Positions 1 through 7,804 of a stretch of DNA of 38,740 nt are shown in pieces. The notes under the pieces are model-generated. The model had not been told where the DNA came from. It did not search any database and worked only from the letters and a program-made list of their open reading frames with translations. The DNA lies in assembly GCA_945897695.1 (NCBI GenBank), contig CAMDGW010000001.1:1-38740 (forward strand), in the 5' to 3' direction. Numbering within the stretch: the first letter of the stretch is position 1; each line of letters starts with the position of its first letter. The position numbers and the translations under genes are program-made. The DNA comes from Pseudobacteriovorax antillogorgiicola. Its GTDB lineage: Bacteria; Bdellovibrionota_B; Oligoflexia; Oligoflexales; RGVZ01.

Positions 1-943
1 TTTGAGCTTTATTTGCTAAACGGAACGCACGGCGAAGCACTCGGCGTACAATATAGCCAGAGCCGACGTTGCTTGGAAGAACTCCATCAGCGATGGCAAA
101 CATGGCGGCTTGTATGTGATCGACGATGATTCTTTGCTCGGGAATCGAAAGAGCCGGAGCCTTTTGCTTAACAATGGCCATCGCTTCGTTATAGATCGTT
201 GATTCGTAAACGCTCGAGGATCCGCTTAAAATAGAACAGACGCGTAGCAGCCCCATACCAAAATCAACGTTTGGCTTGGGAAGTTTTACAAACGCTCCAT
301 CCTTCTTTTTTTCATATTCCATGAAGACGTTGTTACATATTTCAACATAACGTCCGCATTTGCAGGCCGGTGAGCACTCAAGATTTTTGAGAGTACAGTG
401 GTCGCGGGTAATGAAAAACGTTTCCGAGTCTGGACCACAGGGACCAGCGCCCCCAACAGGACCCCAGAAGTTATCTTCGCGGCCAAGTTTGAATATGCGT
501 TCTTTAGGAATTCCAAGTTTAAGCCAGGCGTTGTAGCTCACCTCATCAAAAGGGATATCTTTTTCGCCGGCAAACACCGTGCACGCAAGCCGCTCGGGTT
601 TGAATGGCAGTGCTTTTGTAAGAAATTCATAGGTCCACTCAATAGCTTCGGCTTTGAAGTAGTCTCCGAGGCTCCAGTTGCCAAGCATTTCAAAAAAGGT
701 GCAGTGCCAGTCATCTCCGACTTCGTCGATGTCTTGGGTGCGGATACATTTTTGAGCATTCACGAGCCTTTTCCCAGATGGATGGGACGCTCCCATCAAA
801 AAAGGAACCAGTGGATGCATGCCCGCTGTTGTAAATAATACAGTGGGATCATTTTCAGGCTGCAGAGACCCAGACGGAATGTGGGTGTGAGCTTTGCTCT
901 TATAAAATTCAATATATTTGTTGCGCAGGTCGGTGGCATTCAT
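1..943 (-). CDS. alaS: Alanyl-tRNA synthetase, N-terminal part (cut by window edge)
   Basis: Charges tRNA-Ala with alanine in the cytoplasm. Reading the minus strand from the ATG at 943 gives about 314 open codons that run off the left edge. The class II catalytic core is clear: an N-terminal IxFYKSKxHxxIPSGSL-type segment, TAGMHPLVPFLMG, a motif near FFEMLGNWSLGDYF, NFWGPVGGAGPCGPDSE, and a motif 3-like DFGMGLLRV. A cysteine cluster (CSPACKC) sits just before GRYVEICNNVFMEY. From memory this arrangement resembles the short AlaRS of spirochaetes and some candidate phyla more than the E. coli type. In that segment the usual Trp of EIWN is Cys here. The C-terminal editing and C-Ala domains would lie outside the window, so full length cannot be judged. 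A terminator for the upstream gene lies between this gene and the FKBP gene, so alaS probably has its own promoter. Confidence 0.95.
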   Translation of the reverse strand, partial: MNATDLRNKYIEFYKSKAHTHIPSGSLQPENDPTVLFTTAGMHPLVPFLMGASHPSGKRLVNAQKCIRTQDIDEVGDDWHCTFFEMLGNWSLGDYFKAEAIEWTYEFLTKALPFKPERLACTVFAGEKDIPFDEVSYNAWLKLGIPKERIFKLGREDNFWGPVGGAGPCGPDSETFFITRDHCTLKNLECSPACKCGRYVEICNNVFMEYEKKKDGAFVKLPKPNVDFGMGLLRVCSILSGSSSVYESTIYNEAMAIVKQKAPALSIPEQRIIVDHIQAAMFAIADGVLPSNVGSGYIVRRVLRRAFRLANKAQ

Positions 944-982
944 GGGGGCAACGCTCTCCAAGGTAACGTAGAGTTATGACAA

Positions 983-1016
983 TAAAAAGGGCACAGGACT
1001 TTTGGACCTGTGCCCT
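983..1016 (-). terminator. Rho-independent terminator after the FKBP gene
   Basis: A perfect 10-bp stem (AGGGCACAGG at 988-997 pairing with 1007-1016) with a 9-nt loop is followed on the minus strand by a T-run (complement of the A-run at 984-988). It lies 25 bp past the stop of the FKBP-type lipoprotein gene and 40 bp before alaS, so it should end that transcript. Confidence 0.8.
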
Positions 1017-1040
1017 ACGGAATATCACAATTACAAGCAA

Positions 1041-1505
1041 TTACTCAACGTTCAGAAGCTCAACTTCAAAAATGAGTGTCGCATTCGGTGGGATGATGTT
1101 TCCAACACCTTTTTCACCGTAGCCAAGATTTGAAGGAATCGTCAGACGACGGCGCTCGCCCACTTTCATGCCCTCAACGCCCTTATCCCAACCTGGAATA
1201 ACCTGGCCTTGACCAAGGGTAAAGGTAAACGGAGCTTTGCGGGTCTCGCTGGAGTCGAACACTTTGCCGTCAGAAAGGCTTCCTGTGTAGTGAACAGTTA
1301 CTTTTTTACCGGTGGCAGCTGCTACGGTGCCAGAACCTTGTTTTAACGTCTCAATTTTTAGGTCCCGGGTATCGATGGTCGTTTGGCCAGCTATCTGACC
1401 GGTAGCCACTTGGGGAGCCTCGTCTTTTTTAGAGCACTTGGTGCAGCCTGTCAGCGCGAGTGCTCCTGCAACAGCGACAACTGATAGAAACTTAATCATA
1501 ATCAT
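1041..1505 (-). CDS. FKBP-type peptidyl-prolyl cis-trans isomerase, lipoprotein
   Basis: 154 residues. The first 21 residues form a lipoprotein signal peptide ending in the lipobox LTGC, followed by a short charged linker. Residues of about 50-154 are one FKBP domain: VTVHYTGSLSDGKVFDSS, the GQVIPGWDKGVEGMKVGERR core, and IPSNLGYGEKG before the last strand IFEVELLNVE. It should catalyse proline isomerisation in periplasmic proteins while anchored to a membrane by its lipid. Two in-frame ATGs lie six bases apart (1505 and 1499) behind a GGAG; the second has the more usual spacing. The gene follows gshB in the same direction across 77 bp and ends at a strong terminator. Confidence 0.93.
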   Translation of the reverse strand: MIMIKFLSVVAVAGALALTGCTKCSKKDEAPQVATGQIAGQTTIDTRDLKIETLKQGSGTVAAATGKKVTVHYTGSLSDGKVFDSSETRKAPFTFTLGQGQVIPGWDKGVEGMKVGERRRLTIPSNLGYGEKGVGNIIPPNATLIFEVELLNVE

Positions 1506-1582
1506 TCAACTCCGTTTGAAAGTTTGTATCCGAATAATATCAGTAGATATTTTATGTAGTTATCTGCCGCAATGTCCAGTGC

Positions 1583-2533
1583 TTAATGATGGGACAGCTC
1601 GTCGATGGTGTGGGCAATAGCGTCAAAACCCTTCAGGCTTGAACGGTCTGGGTTTAAGAGCGCTGGGCACGTAATATTGACTTCACTGAGCCACCCACCA
1701 ATCATGTCAATTCCGGCAAAAACAACCCCTCGCTTCATCAGAGTTTCGGCCACCCCGGTTGCCACATCGATATCCCTAGCGCTTGGACGGTAACTTTCCA
1801 GGGAGGAACCAGCACGGGTGTTGGCTAAAAATTCACCAGACTTAGGCACCTTCAGGCACCAGGCCAGGGGCTTTCCGGCCACTGTAAAGGCGCGAACTTC
1901 GCCTTGGTAAACGGCCTCATCAAAGGCTTGGACCATGCGAGACTCTTTACCGTTCATGGTTGCTAGGTGCAGCTTTTCGGCAAGTCCACGGTCGTCTTCA
2001 ATATGCTCAACACCCCGCCCCCCATAGAGTCCAAGTGGTTTAATAACAATATTAGAGCCACATTTTTCCCTAGCAAAAGCCATCAGCTCATTGGCGTCAC
2101 TGGACACCATTGAAGGCTTTGTAAATAGGGGGAAATCAAGAATCGACAGCTTTTCATTGATTTCGAGAAGTGCCTTGGGAGCGTTTAGAACGGGGACCAG
2201 ATGGGATACGGAATCCAAAATCCAAAGTGTCCCGATGTAATCAAGGTCATAGGGAGGTTCCCTGCGCATGTGGATGGCCGAAAAGTTTTCAAGCTGAAGG
2301 CGCTTAGGCTTTTCGAGGGTCAACTCCTGAGGTTTTTCTCCAAATTTAGCCTTTTTGGCCAGTGCAAAAGCACCGGAAGGATGGAGAGACCTTGAAAGCT
2401 CTCGTCCCGTACAAAAATAAACATCCTGACCAAGCTCACTTATGGCAAAAGCCATCTTGATGGACGTGTCCCACGCCAAATTTAGGCGTTCAAGTGGGTC
2501 CACCACAAATAAGTGGGATTTTCTGTCTGCCAT
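1583..2533 (-). CDS. gshB: Glutathione synthetase
   Basis: 316 residues, the usual length for the bacterial enzyme. It ligates gamma-glutamylcysteine and glycine with ATP in the cytoplasm. The N-terminal prokaryotic GSH-synthetase domain shows AFAISELGQDVYF and MRREPPYDLDYIGT; then NAPKALLEINEKLSILDFP; then the ATP-grasp domain with VIKPLGLYGGRGV (glycine-rich lid) and the metal and substrate end GGWLSEVNITCP. A GGGGGT Shine-Dalgarno lies about six bases before the ATG. The gene is divergent from pgk across 96 bp. No gshA partner is in the window. Confidence 0.93.
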   Translation of the reverse strand: MADRKSHLFVVDPLERLNLAWDTSIKMAFAISELGQDVYFCTGRELSRSLHPSGAFALAKKAKFGEKPQELTLEKPKRLQLENFSAIHMRREPPYDLDYIGTLWILDSVSHLVPVLNAPKALLEINEKLSILDFPLFTKPSMVSSDANELMAFAREKCGSNIVIKPLGLYGGRGVEHIEDDRGLAEKLHLATMNGKESRMVQAFDEAVYQGEVRAFTVAGKPLAWCLKVPKSGEFLANTRAGSSLESYRPSARDIDVATGVAETLMKRGVVFAGIDMIGGWLSEVNITCPALLNPDRSSLKGFDAIAHTIDELSHH

Positions 2534-2534
2534 G

Positions 2535-2563
2535 TTGACCCCCTGAGCGCGGTAAGGTATCCG
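2535..2563 (+). promoter_or_regulatory. Possible sigma-70-type promoter for pgk-tpiA
   Basis: TTGACC at 2535-2540 resembles a -35 box. The hexamer 17 bp downstream, TATCCG at 2558-2563, matches the -10 consensus in only half its positions. The site sits at the very start of gshB, in the 96-bp divergent gap. This is a weak, spacing-based call. Confidence 0.28.
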
Positions 2564-2629
2564 ATTATGACGTAAAAAACCGGAACGCCTATTACTTTAT
2601 CATCCCTTGAGGGATCGGAGAAACACACC

Positions 2630-3817
2630 ATGCAACTTCGCAAACTAGAAGATCTAGAGCTGAACGGTAAGAAGGTTTTTCTTAGACTTGATCTGAACGT
2701 GCCAGTTAAAAACGGAGTGATTCAAGACGAGACCCGCATTCGCGAAGCATTACCCACAATCAAGTATATCCTCGAGCGCACAACAAAGCTGACCATAGCT
2801 AGCCACCTAGGGCGCCCCAAAAATGGCGGAAGCACTGCCGATAGCTTAGAGCCAGTCGGCACGCGCCTAAGCGAGCTTCTTGAGCGCGAAGTGGTGCTCT
2901 ATCCGGACTACACCAAGGAGTCATCCATTCAATTGCTCAACTCCCTGGGCAAAAACCAAGTGATGCTGCTAGAAAATCTTCGATTTCACTCTGGTGAGGA
3001 AGCCAATGACTCCGACTTTGCCCATAGCTTGGTTGATGGCTACGACTTTTATGTCAATGACGCCTTTGGCACCTGCCACCGAGCTCACGCCAGCGTCAGT
3101 GCAGCGGCTGAGTTGCTCTCTTCTAGCAAGCGAGCTGCTGGGTACCTGATCCAAAAAGAGATCTCGGCCCTCGGAAGTATCGTCTCTAAGCCTGAGGCGC
3201 CATTTACGGTGATCATGGGCGGCAGTAAGGTGTCTGATAAGATTTCTGTGATCTTAAATCTTCTGAACACCTGTAATCACATGCTTATTGGCGGAGCGAT
3301 GGCCTATACATTCCTTAAATTTAAGGGTGTCGACGTGGGCGCATCCCGTATCGAAGCTGACAAAATGGATTTGGTAGAAACCATCATGAGAAACGCTGAG
3401 GCGCGTAAGGTTCAGATTCACCTGCCTGTGGATCACCTGTGTGCCAAAGAGTTTAGCGAAACGGCAGAAGCAATCCCTGTGGCTGGCGAGTCGATTCCTG
3501 CGGGGCTTATGGGTCTTGATATTGGTCCTCAAACGCAAACGATTTTTTCGCGGGTCATCCGTGATTCAAAAACCGTCCTCTGGAACGGCCCCATGGGTGT
3601 CTTTGAATGGGATAAGTTTGCAAAAGGCACCATGGCCATTGCTGCGGCTATGGCCGATGTCCATGGAAAAACTGTCGTCGGAGGCGGTGACTCGGTTTCT
3701 GCAGTTCAAAAATCTGGATTTGCATCCAAGATGACTCATATTTCCACTGGTGGTGGCGCAAGCTTAGAGTTTCTTGAGGGCAAAATTCTTCCAGGGATTA
3801 AAGTTCTCTTGAAGTGA
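2630..3817 (+). CDS. pgk: Phosphoglycerate kinase
   Basis: 395 residues, full length. Catalyses ATP formation from 1,3-bisphosphoglycerate in glycolysis. Family signatures appear in order: RLDLNVPVKNG near the N-terminus, SHLGRPKNGG, NDAFGTCHRAHAS, MGGSKVSDKI, then WNGPMGVFEW and the nucleotide-binding GGGDSVSAVQK with the closing STGGGASLEFLEG. A GGAG precedes the ATG by a normal distance. tpiA follows after 25 bp, so the two probably form one transcript; no gap gene is upstream, where it often lies. Confidence 0.98.
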   Translation: MQLRKLEDLELNGKKVFLRLDLNVPVKNGVIQDETRIREALPTIKYILERTTKLTIASHLGRPKNGGSTADSLEPVGTRLSELLEREVVLYPDYTKESSIQLLNSLGKNQVMLLENLRFHSGEEANDSDFAHSLVDGYDFYVNDAFGTCHRAHASVSAAAELLSSSKRAAGYLIQKEISALGSIVSKPEAPFTVIMGGSKVSDKISVILNLLNTCNHMLIGGAMAYTFLKFKGVDVGASRIEADKMDLVETIMRNAEARKVQIHLPVDHLCAKEFSETAEAIPVAGESIPAGLMGLDIGPQTQTIFSRVIRDSKTVLWNGPMGVFEWDKFAKGTMAIAAAMADVHGKTVVGGGDSVSAVQKSGFASKMTHISTGGGASLEFLEGKILPGIKVLLK

Positions 3818-3842
3818 TGATTCATGAAAAGGATGACGACTG

Positions 3843-4625
3843 ATGGCTAGAAAAAAGCTCCTTGCTGGTAACTGGAAAATGCACAAGACGCGTGCGGAAG
3901 CGTCAGAATTTTTTCAATCGTTCACAAAGCTCCTTGGCAACGTCGGCGATGTGACAAGGTCAGTGGAGGTCGGATTTGGCGTGCCGCCCACATTGTTTGA
4001 TACTTGCCTCGCAAAGTCACAAGGGACAGGTGTCAAAATTTTGGCGCAAAACTGTCACTATGAGACCCACGGCGCGTTTACAGGTGAAATTTCGGTGCCC
4101 CAGCTTTTGGATGCTCACCTCCAAGGGTCCATCATTGGCCACAGTGAGCGCCGACAGTATTACAATGAAACCAACGAAGCCGTTGGCAAAAAATGGAATG
4201 TCCTTGTAAAGGCCGGACTTTTGCCGATTGTTTGCGTAGGTGAGACACGACAAGAGCGCGAAGCGGGAAAGACTCTTGATGTGGTCAAAACTCAAATTGA
4301 TGAAGCTTTGAAATTTGTTTCAGATGAAGCCCGATCAAAAGAATTTGTGATAGCGTACGAGCCCGTCTGGGCCATCGGCACAGGACTGACGGCCACACCT
4401 GAGCAAGCTGAAGATGTACACAAGGTGATTCGTGATTTGTTAACGAGAACCTTTGGTGAGGCGCGCTCGTCCACTATTAAAATTCTTTACGGCGGCAGTA
4501 TGAACGCCGCCAACTGCAAAGATCTGTTGTCGAAGCCAAACATCGACGGCGGCCTAGTCGGCGGCGCGTCACTTAAGCCAGAAGATTTTGCGTCGATGGT
4601 CCTAACGGCAAAAGGGCTTTCTTAG
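3843..4625 (+). CDS. tpiA: Triosephosphate isomerase
   Basis: 260 residues. Interconverts dihydroxyacetone phosphate and glyceraldehyde 3-phosphate. The active-site residues are all visible: Asn10 and Lys12 in GNWKMHK, His in IIGHSERR (about residue 99), and the catalytic Glu in AYEPVWAIGTG (about residue 175), with the phosphate-binding GGSMN and GGLVGGASL loops near the C-terminus. AAGGA lies about eight bases before the ATG. It is co-directional with pgk, 25 bp downstream. Confidence 0.98.
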   Translation: MARKKLLAGNWKMHKTRAEASEFFQSFTKLLGNVGDVTRSVEVGFGVPPTLFDTCLAKSQGTGVKILAQNCHYETHGAFTGEISVPQLLDAHLQGSIIGHSERRQYYNETNEAVGKKWNVLVKAGLLPIVCVGETRQEREAGKTLDVVKTQIDEALKFVSDEARSKEFVIAYEPVWAIGTGLTATPEQAEDVHKVIRDLLTRTFGEARSSTIKILYGGSMNAANCKDLLSKPNIDGGLVGGASLKPEDFASMVLTAKGLS

Positions 4626-4746
4626 GGTCATTTTTATTCCATTTACCCGAGCCAGCAGACTCCGTGGCTTGCCGTTTTAGGGGGGTGCGAGGTCATCACG
4701 GCCTCATGCCTTGCTGGGTAAGTTTTGCTATCATAGAGCTCGCAAT

Positions 4747-4776
4747 TAAAAAGACATCGACTTCAGCGGTGTTTTT
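4747..4776 (+). terminator. Possible terminator or leader hairpin before the DUF2330 gene
   Basis: Bases 4750-4759 pair with 4767-4776 (about 10 bp including two G-T pairs, 7-nt loop); the T-run is partly inside the stem. It sits 120 bp after tpiA and just before the Shine-Dalgarno at about 4780. It could end the pgk-tpiA transcript or be a leader structure of the next gene. The rest of the 165-bp gap shows nothing I can name. Confidence 0.35.
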
Positions 4777-4790
4777 ATTAGGAGAAAGCC

Positions 4791-5783
4791 ATGAATCTTT
4801 TCATAAGATTATTTTCGCTGGTGTTAGCGGTCATAGTCGCCCTTGTGCCGCAGAGGGCGTCGGCGTGTATTTATTTTAACGCAAAAATAAAGCCAAGCAC
4901 CTTCCAAGAAAATGACCGCGAGGCCTTGTTATTTCATGACGGGGAAGCAGCCAACTTGATTTTAAAAACTGGATTTTCCGGAAAGCTTCCTTCAAAGATT
5001 GCATGGGTCTTTCCGGTGCCAAGTAAGCCTATTGACTATAAAGTGACGTCATTTCGAATTTTTAAAACACTAAATGCCTACATTGAGCCGAACTATGAGG
5101 GACGTTCTCCTGCCGCTCCGAGACTTGGCGCTCTAAAATCAATGAAAAGTGACGGCATCAAGGTACACGAGGCGACTCAAGTTGGTCAGTATGAAATTAT
5201 TCCCATCGAGATCTTATCTGAATCAAGTGGTGGCGAGCTAAATGACTGGCTTAAGAGTCAGGGTTTTAACGCAAGTCCTCCAGAAATTCAAAGACCCTAC
5301 CTTAAAAAAGGTGCATTTTTTCTTGCGATTAGGGCGGACTTGTCAGGGACTATCTCGGAAATTGAGCCTTTGTGGATTCGCTATAAATCAGACCAATTAA
5401 GTTTTCCGCTGCGCTTTACTCACGACTACCGATCCTTCAATCTCAAAGTCTATTTTCTAACGACTCAAGCGAAAATAACATCATTACCAACAGGTCGGGG
5501 TTGGGATGATGCGCCAAAAGGACGAATCGTATTGGATAAACTGGACCGCTTTACGGACTATCCCTACACCGACGCAAATGGAAAGTTTTCGGTGTCTCCA
5601 GGTTATGACAAATTTGAGTCGCTGATGAGTCTATTAATCGAGTTTCGCGATAATCCTGCCGTGGCCAAATTTCTTGATCAAAAAGAATTGGTTCTCAAGA
5701 GAATTATGATCAAAGGCGTGAACTTAGATAAAAATTCAAACGTCCTGCGAACTAAAAATCTGAAATCAGACCCTTCGGATTAG
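4791..5783 (+). CDS. Secreted DUF2330 family protein
   Basis: 330 residues of unknown function. A Sec signal peptide (about residues 1-25, ending near RASA) is followed directly by CIYFNAKIKPSTFQENDREAL, with one Cys at the mature end. The family resemblance to DUF2330 rests on ALLFHDGEAANLILKTGF and IAWVFPVPSKP, which match its pattern of a 'bad-looking' beta segment followed by AWV-PVP. The mid part is rich in beta-strand-like segments with no obvious catalytic motif. AGGAG lies seven bases before the ATG. It has no functional partner nearby: tpiA upstream, and an opposing acetyltransferase gene downstream. The Cys could be lipidated only if the signal peptide were lipobox-type, which ASAC partly allows (A-S-A-C). 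Confidence 0.72.
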   Translation: MNLFIRLFSLVLAVIVALVPQRASACIYFNAKIKPSTFQENDREALLFHDGEAANLILKTGFSGKLPSKIAWVFPVPSKPIDYKVTSFRIFKTLNAYIEPNYEGRSPAAPRLGALKSMKSDGIKVHEATQVGQYEIIPIEILSESSGGELNDWLKSQGFNASPPEIQRPYLKKGAFFLAIRADLSGTISEIEPLWIRYKSDQLSFPLRFTHDYRSFNLKVYFLTTQAKITSLPTGRGWDDAPKGRIVLDKLDRFTDYPYTDANGKFSVSPGYDKFESLMSLLIEFRDNPAVAKFLDQKELVLKRIMIKGVNLDKNSNVLRTKNLKSDPSD

Positions 5784-5844
5784 CTAAGACACACAATAAC
5801 GACGCCGTTAGGTTAACGAACTTAGCAGCGCTTCTTTGCAGCGC

Positions 5845-6567
5845 TCACAAAATACCAAGCGTTGGTTTTGCCTCCTGGTTATGCCAGTTAAGGACTTTAA
5901 GCCGGCTGAGGGTGTCTTTGTACCAGGCAAGATTTGGGAGGTCCTGCTTAAGAAGACTTGTCATGGCGACATCACCACTTCCGTCCCAGCCTGCTGATTT
6001 ACCTATCAGTGATGCTGGCAACGGACAAAACTCACGTAAAACTCCTTCGAGCTTAAACCCACATTTTTCATTAACGCGTTGACTAGCAGTATTTTTAGTA
6101 TCAAATCCACACTGGACGCGAGAAAGCCCCAAGTAACTAAAGCAGTATGCCGTCAAGGCCTTAGTGACTTCGGTACATAATCCTTGGCCTGCAATCGATG
6201 ACCTAACCCAGTAACCAATTTCAAGGCACTGAGGATTTAAAGATCTTGGATGAAGTCCGCAGCCACCTAAAAATTTCTTGCCGTCCGGCGCAAAGATGCC
6301 AAAACCAAAATCCTTCTCAGCCCAATATTTGTGGTGATTTTGGATGATACGCTGCTTCTGTCCGTCAACCGTCTGAGGAAAATGCGACCAGGGCATAAAT
6401 TTTCTTAGGTCCGAAAGACTTTCTTCGACAGCCATTATGATTTCTGGCGCATCCAATAATTCAAGGGGGCGCAAGATGATGTGTTCAAAACCGCTGATTG
6501 ACTGATTCAGAAGTAACTCGATCTTTAATGCTGGAGTGTCGAGTGAGATTTGCTGGTTCTGAGTCAT
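5845..6567 (-). CDS. GNAT acetyltransferase, RimJ/RimL type
   Basis: 240 residues from the ATG at 6567, chosen because GAGG lies five bases upstream; a longer reading from 6594 has no ribosome site. The fold signature is the acetyl-CoA-binding segment GYWVRSSIAGQGLCTEVTKA and the later motif SQRVNEKCGFKLEGVLRE, typical of RimJ/RimL-like N-acetyltransferases that modify ribosomal-protein N-termini or small molecules. The substrate cannot be told from sequence. It faces the two-domain GNAT gene at 6691 across 123 bp and converges with the DUF2330 gene across 61 bp, where short hairpins occur but no clear T-run. Confidence 0.85.
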   Translation of the reverse strand: MTQNQQISLDTPALKIELLLNQSISGFEHIILRPLELLDAPEIIMAVEESLSDLRKFMPWSHFPQTVDGQKQRIIQNHHKYWAEKDFGFGIFAPDGKKFLGGCGLHPRSLNPQCLEIGYWVRSSIAGQGLCTEVTKALTAYCFSYLGLSRVQCGFDTKNTASQRVNEKCGFKLEGVLREFCPLPASLIGKSAGWDGSGDVAMTSLLKQDLPNLAWYKDTLSRLKVLNWHNQEAKPTLGIL

Positions 6568-6690
6568 GAGGGCCTCGCGTCTATGTTTGGGCATTGCAGT
6601 TATAGGTTAATCAGGATCTAATCATGAGAGGATTTTGCAGGCGACTATACTTAGCAAGTTGTTTAAGTATTTTAGGGTTGAGGAGGCTTT

Positions 6691-7791
6691 ATGGCAAGCA
6701 TTGAACCATTTCAAATAACGGTTTTGTCTGGTAAGAAAATTGACTTCAGGTCTTTGCATGCAGGCGATGAAGAAACTTTTTTAAAGTTTCTAGCGCGTAT
6801 CCCCCATGAGTCATTCCACACCAATCAGTATATTGGCATAAAGAAGCTCTCGCCAGACGAGGTGAAGGTTAGGATTGAAAAAATCAAAGCTGATCCAGTC
6901 ACTTTAGATATTGGAGCTTTTGACGGACCCAGGCTCATCGGATTTCTAAATTTTCGCAAAGACTACCCAGATCACCCATGGCAGCAGCACCTCGGACGAT
7001 TTGGTATGATGGTCCTAAAAGACTACTGGGGATTAGGCATTGGAAAGAGACTTCTAGAGACGTTTGAGCCCCATGCTGTGACTTGCGGCATCAAAAAAAT
7101 TGAAGCAGAGGTTCGCGTAGCAAATGAGCGAGGTGTGTCACTTTACAAAAACGCTGGCTATCAAATTGAAGGACGGCGCACGAAAGCGGTCAAAATTGAA
7201 GGAGAATGGGGGGACGAGTATTACATCGCGAAGTTTCTTGATAAAAAAACTCAGCAATGGAATTTACCAACCTTAGAGACAAGTCGTCTAATCTTAAGGC
7301 CTTTAACGATAGCGGACGCTGAAAATATTTACGCTTACGCCAAGAACCCCAATGTCAGCAGATTTACGCTTTGGGAGCCACATGCTTCTGCTAAAGATAG
7401 CCTTTGCTATATCAATGACTATGCATTTAGGTACTACCAAGAAGGAATACCAGAGCCATTTGGCGTTGAGCTTAAAAGTGAACCAGGCCGAGTCATTGGC
7501 ACCGCTGGATGTCGCTGGGTCTCAATGGAAGCCAAATCCATGGAGCTAGCTTACGCGCTAGATGAGCAGTATTGGGGCAAAGGGCTTATGCCTGAGGCAT
7601 GCCAGGCGGTCATAGACTACTGTTTTACTGCATTTTCACTTAAACGAATTCAGGGACGGTGCAAAAAGGAGAATTTGGCCTCAGCCCGAATAATGCAAAA
7701 GATCGGCATGAGTTATGAGGGCACATTAAGTTCGGCTATTTTTCATCGTAACAGGCATTGGGATATGTGTTACTACGCCTTGATAAGGTAA
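6691..7791 (+). CDS. Tandem-domain GNAT acetyltransferase
   Basis: 366 residues with two GNAT domains. Residues of about 12-190 are a classical GNAT: MMVLKDYWGLGIGKRLLE (acetyl-CoA loop) and VANERGVSLYKNAGYQIEG. Residues of about 195-366 are a RimJ/RimL-like GNAT: LETSRLILRPLTIADAENI at its start, ALDEQYWGKGLMPEACQAV and NLASARIMQKIGMSYEGTL. A GAGGAGG lies six bases before the ATG. Both domains keep their CoA loops, so both may be active. The C-terminal half resembles the single-domain gene on the other side of the divergent gap, which suggests local duplication or related roles. Substrates are unknown. Confidence 0.87.
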   Translation: MASIEPFQITVLSGKKIDFRSLHAGDEETFLKFLARIPHESFHTNQYIGIKKLSPDEVKVRIEKIKADPVTLDIGAFDGPRLIGFLNFRKDYPDHPWQQHLGRFGMMVLKDYWGLGIGKRLLETFEPHAVTCGIKKIEAEVRVANERGVSLYKNAGYQIEGRRTKAVKIEGEWGDEYYIAKFLDKKTQQWNLPTLETSRLILRPLTIADAENIYAYAKNPNVSRFTLWEPHASAKDSLCYINDYAFRYYQEGIPEPFGVELKSEPGRVIGTAGCRWVSMEAKSMELAYALDEQYWGKGLMPEACQAVIDYCFTAFSLKRIQGRCKKENLASARIMQKIGMSYEGTLSSAIFHRNRHWDMCYYALIR

Positions 7792-7804
7792 AGGGATTTT
7801 CGAA

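Noticed and set aside
398..838. Open frame of 146 codons on the plus strand
   Set aside because: It lies opposite alaS, whose minus-strand frame carries the class II signatures; the plus frame has no ribosome site or known motif.
2969..3538. Minus-strand frames inside pgk
   Set aside because: They are shadows of a well-conserved glycolytic gene.
4626..4790. Promoter for the DUF2330 gene
   Set aside because: TTGCTG and TATCAT near 4711-4735 are only about 12 bp apart, too close for a sigma-70 promoter.
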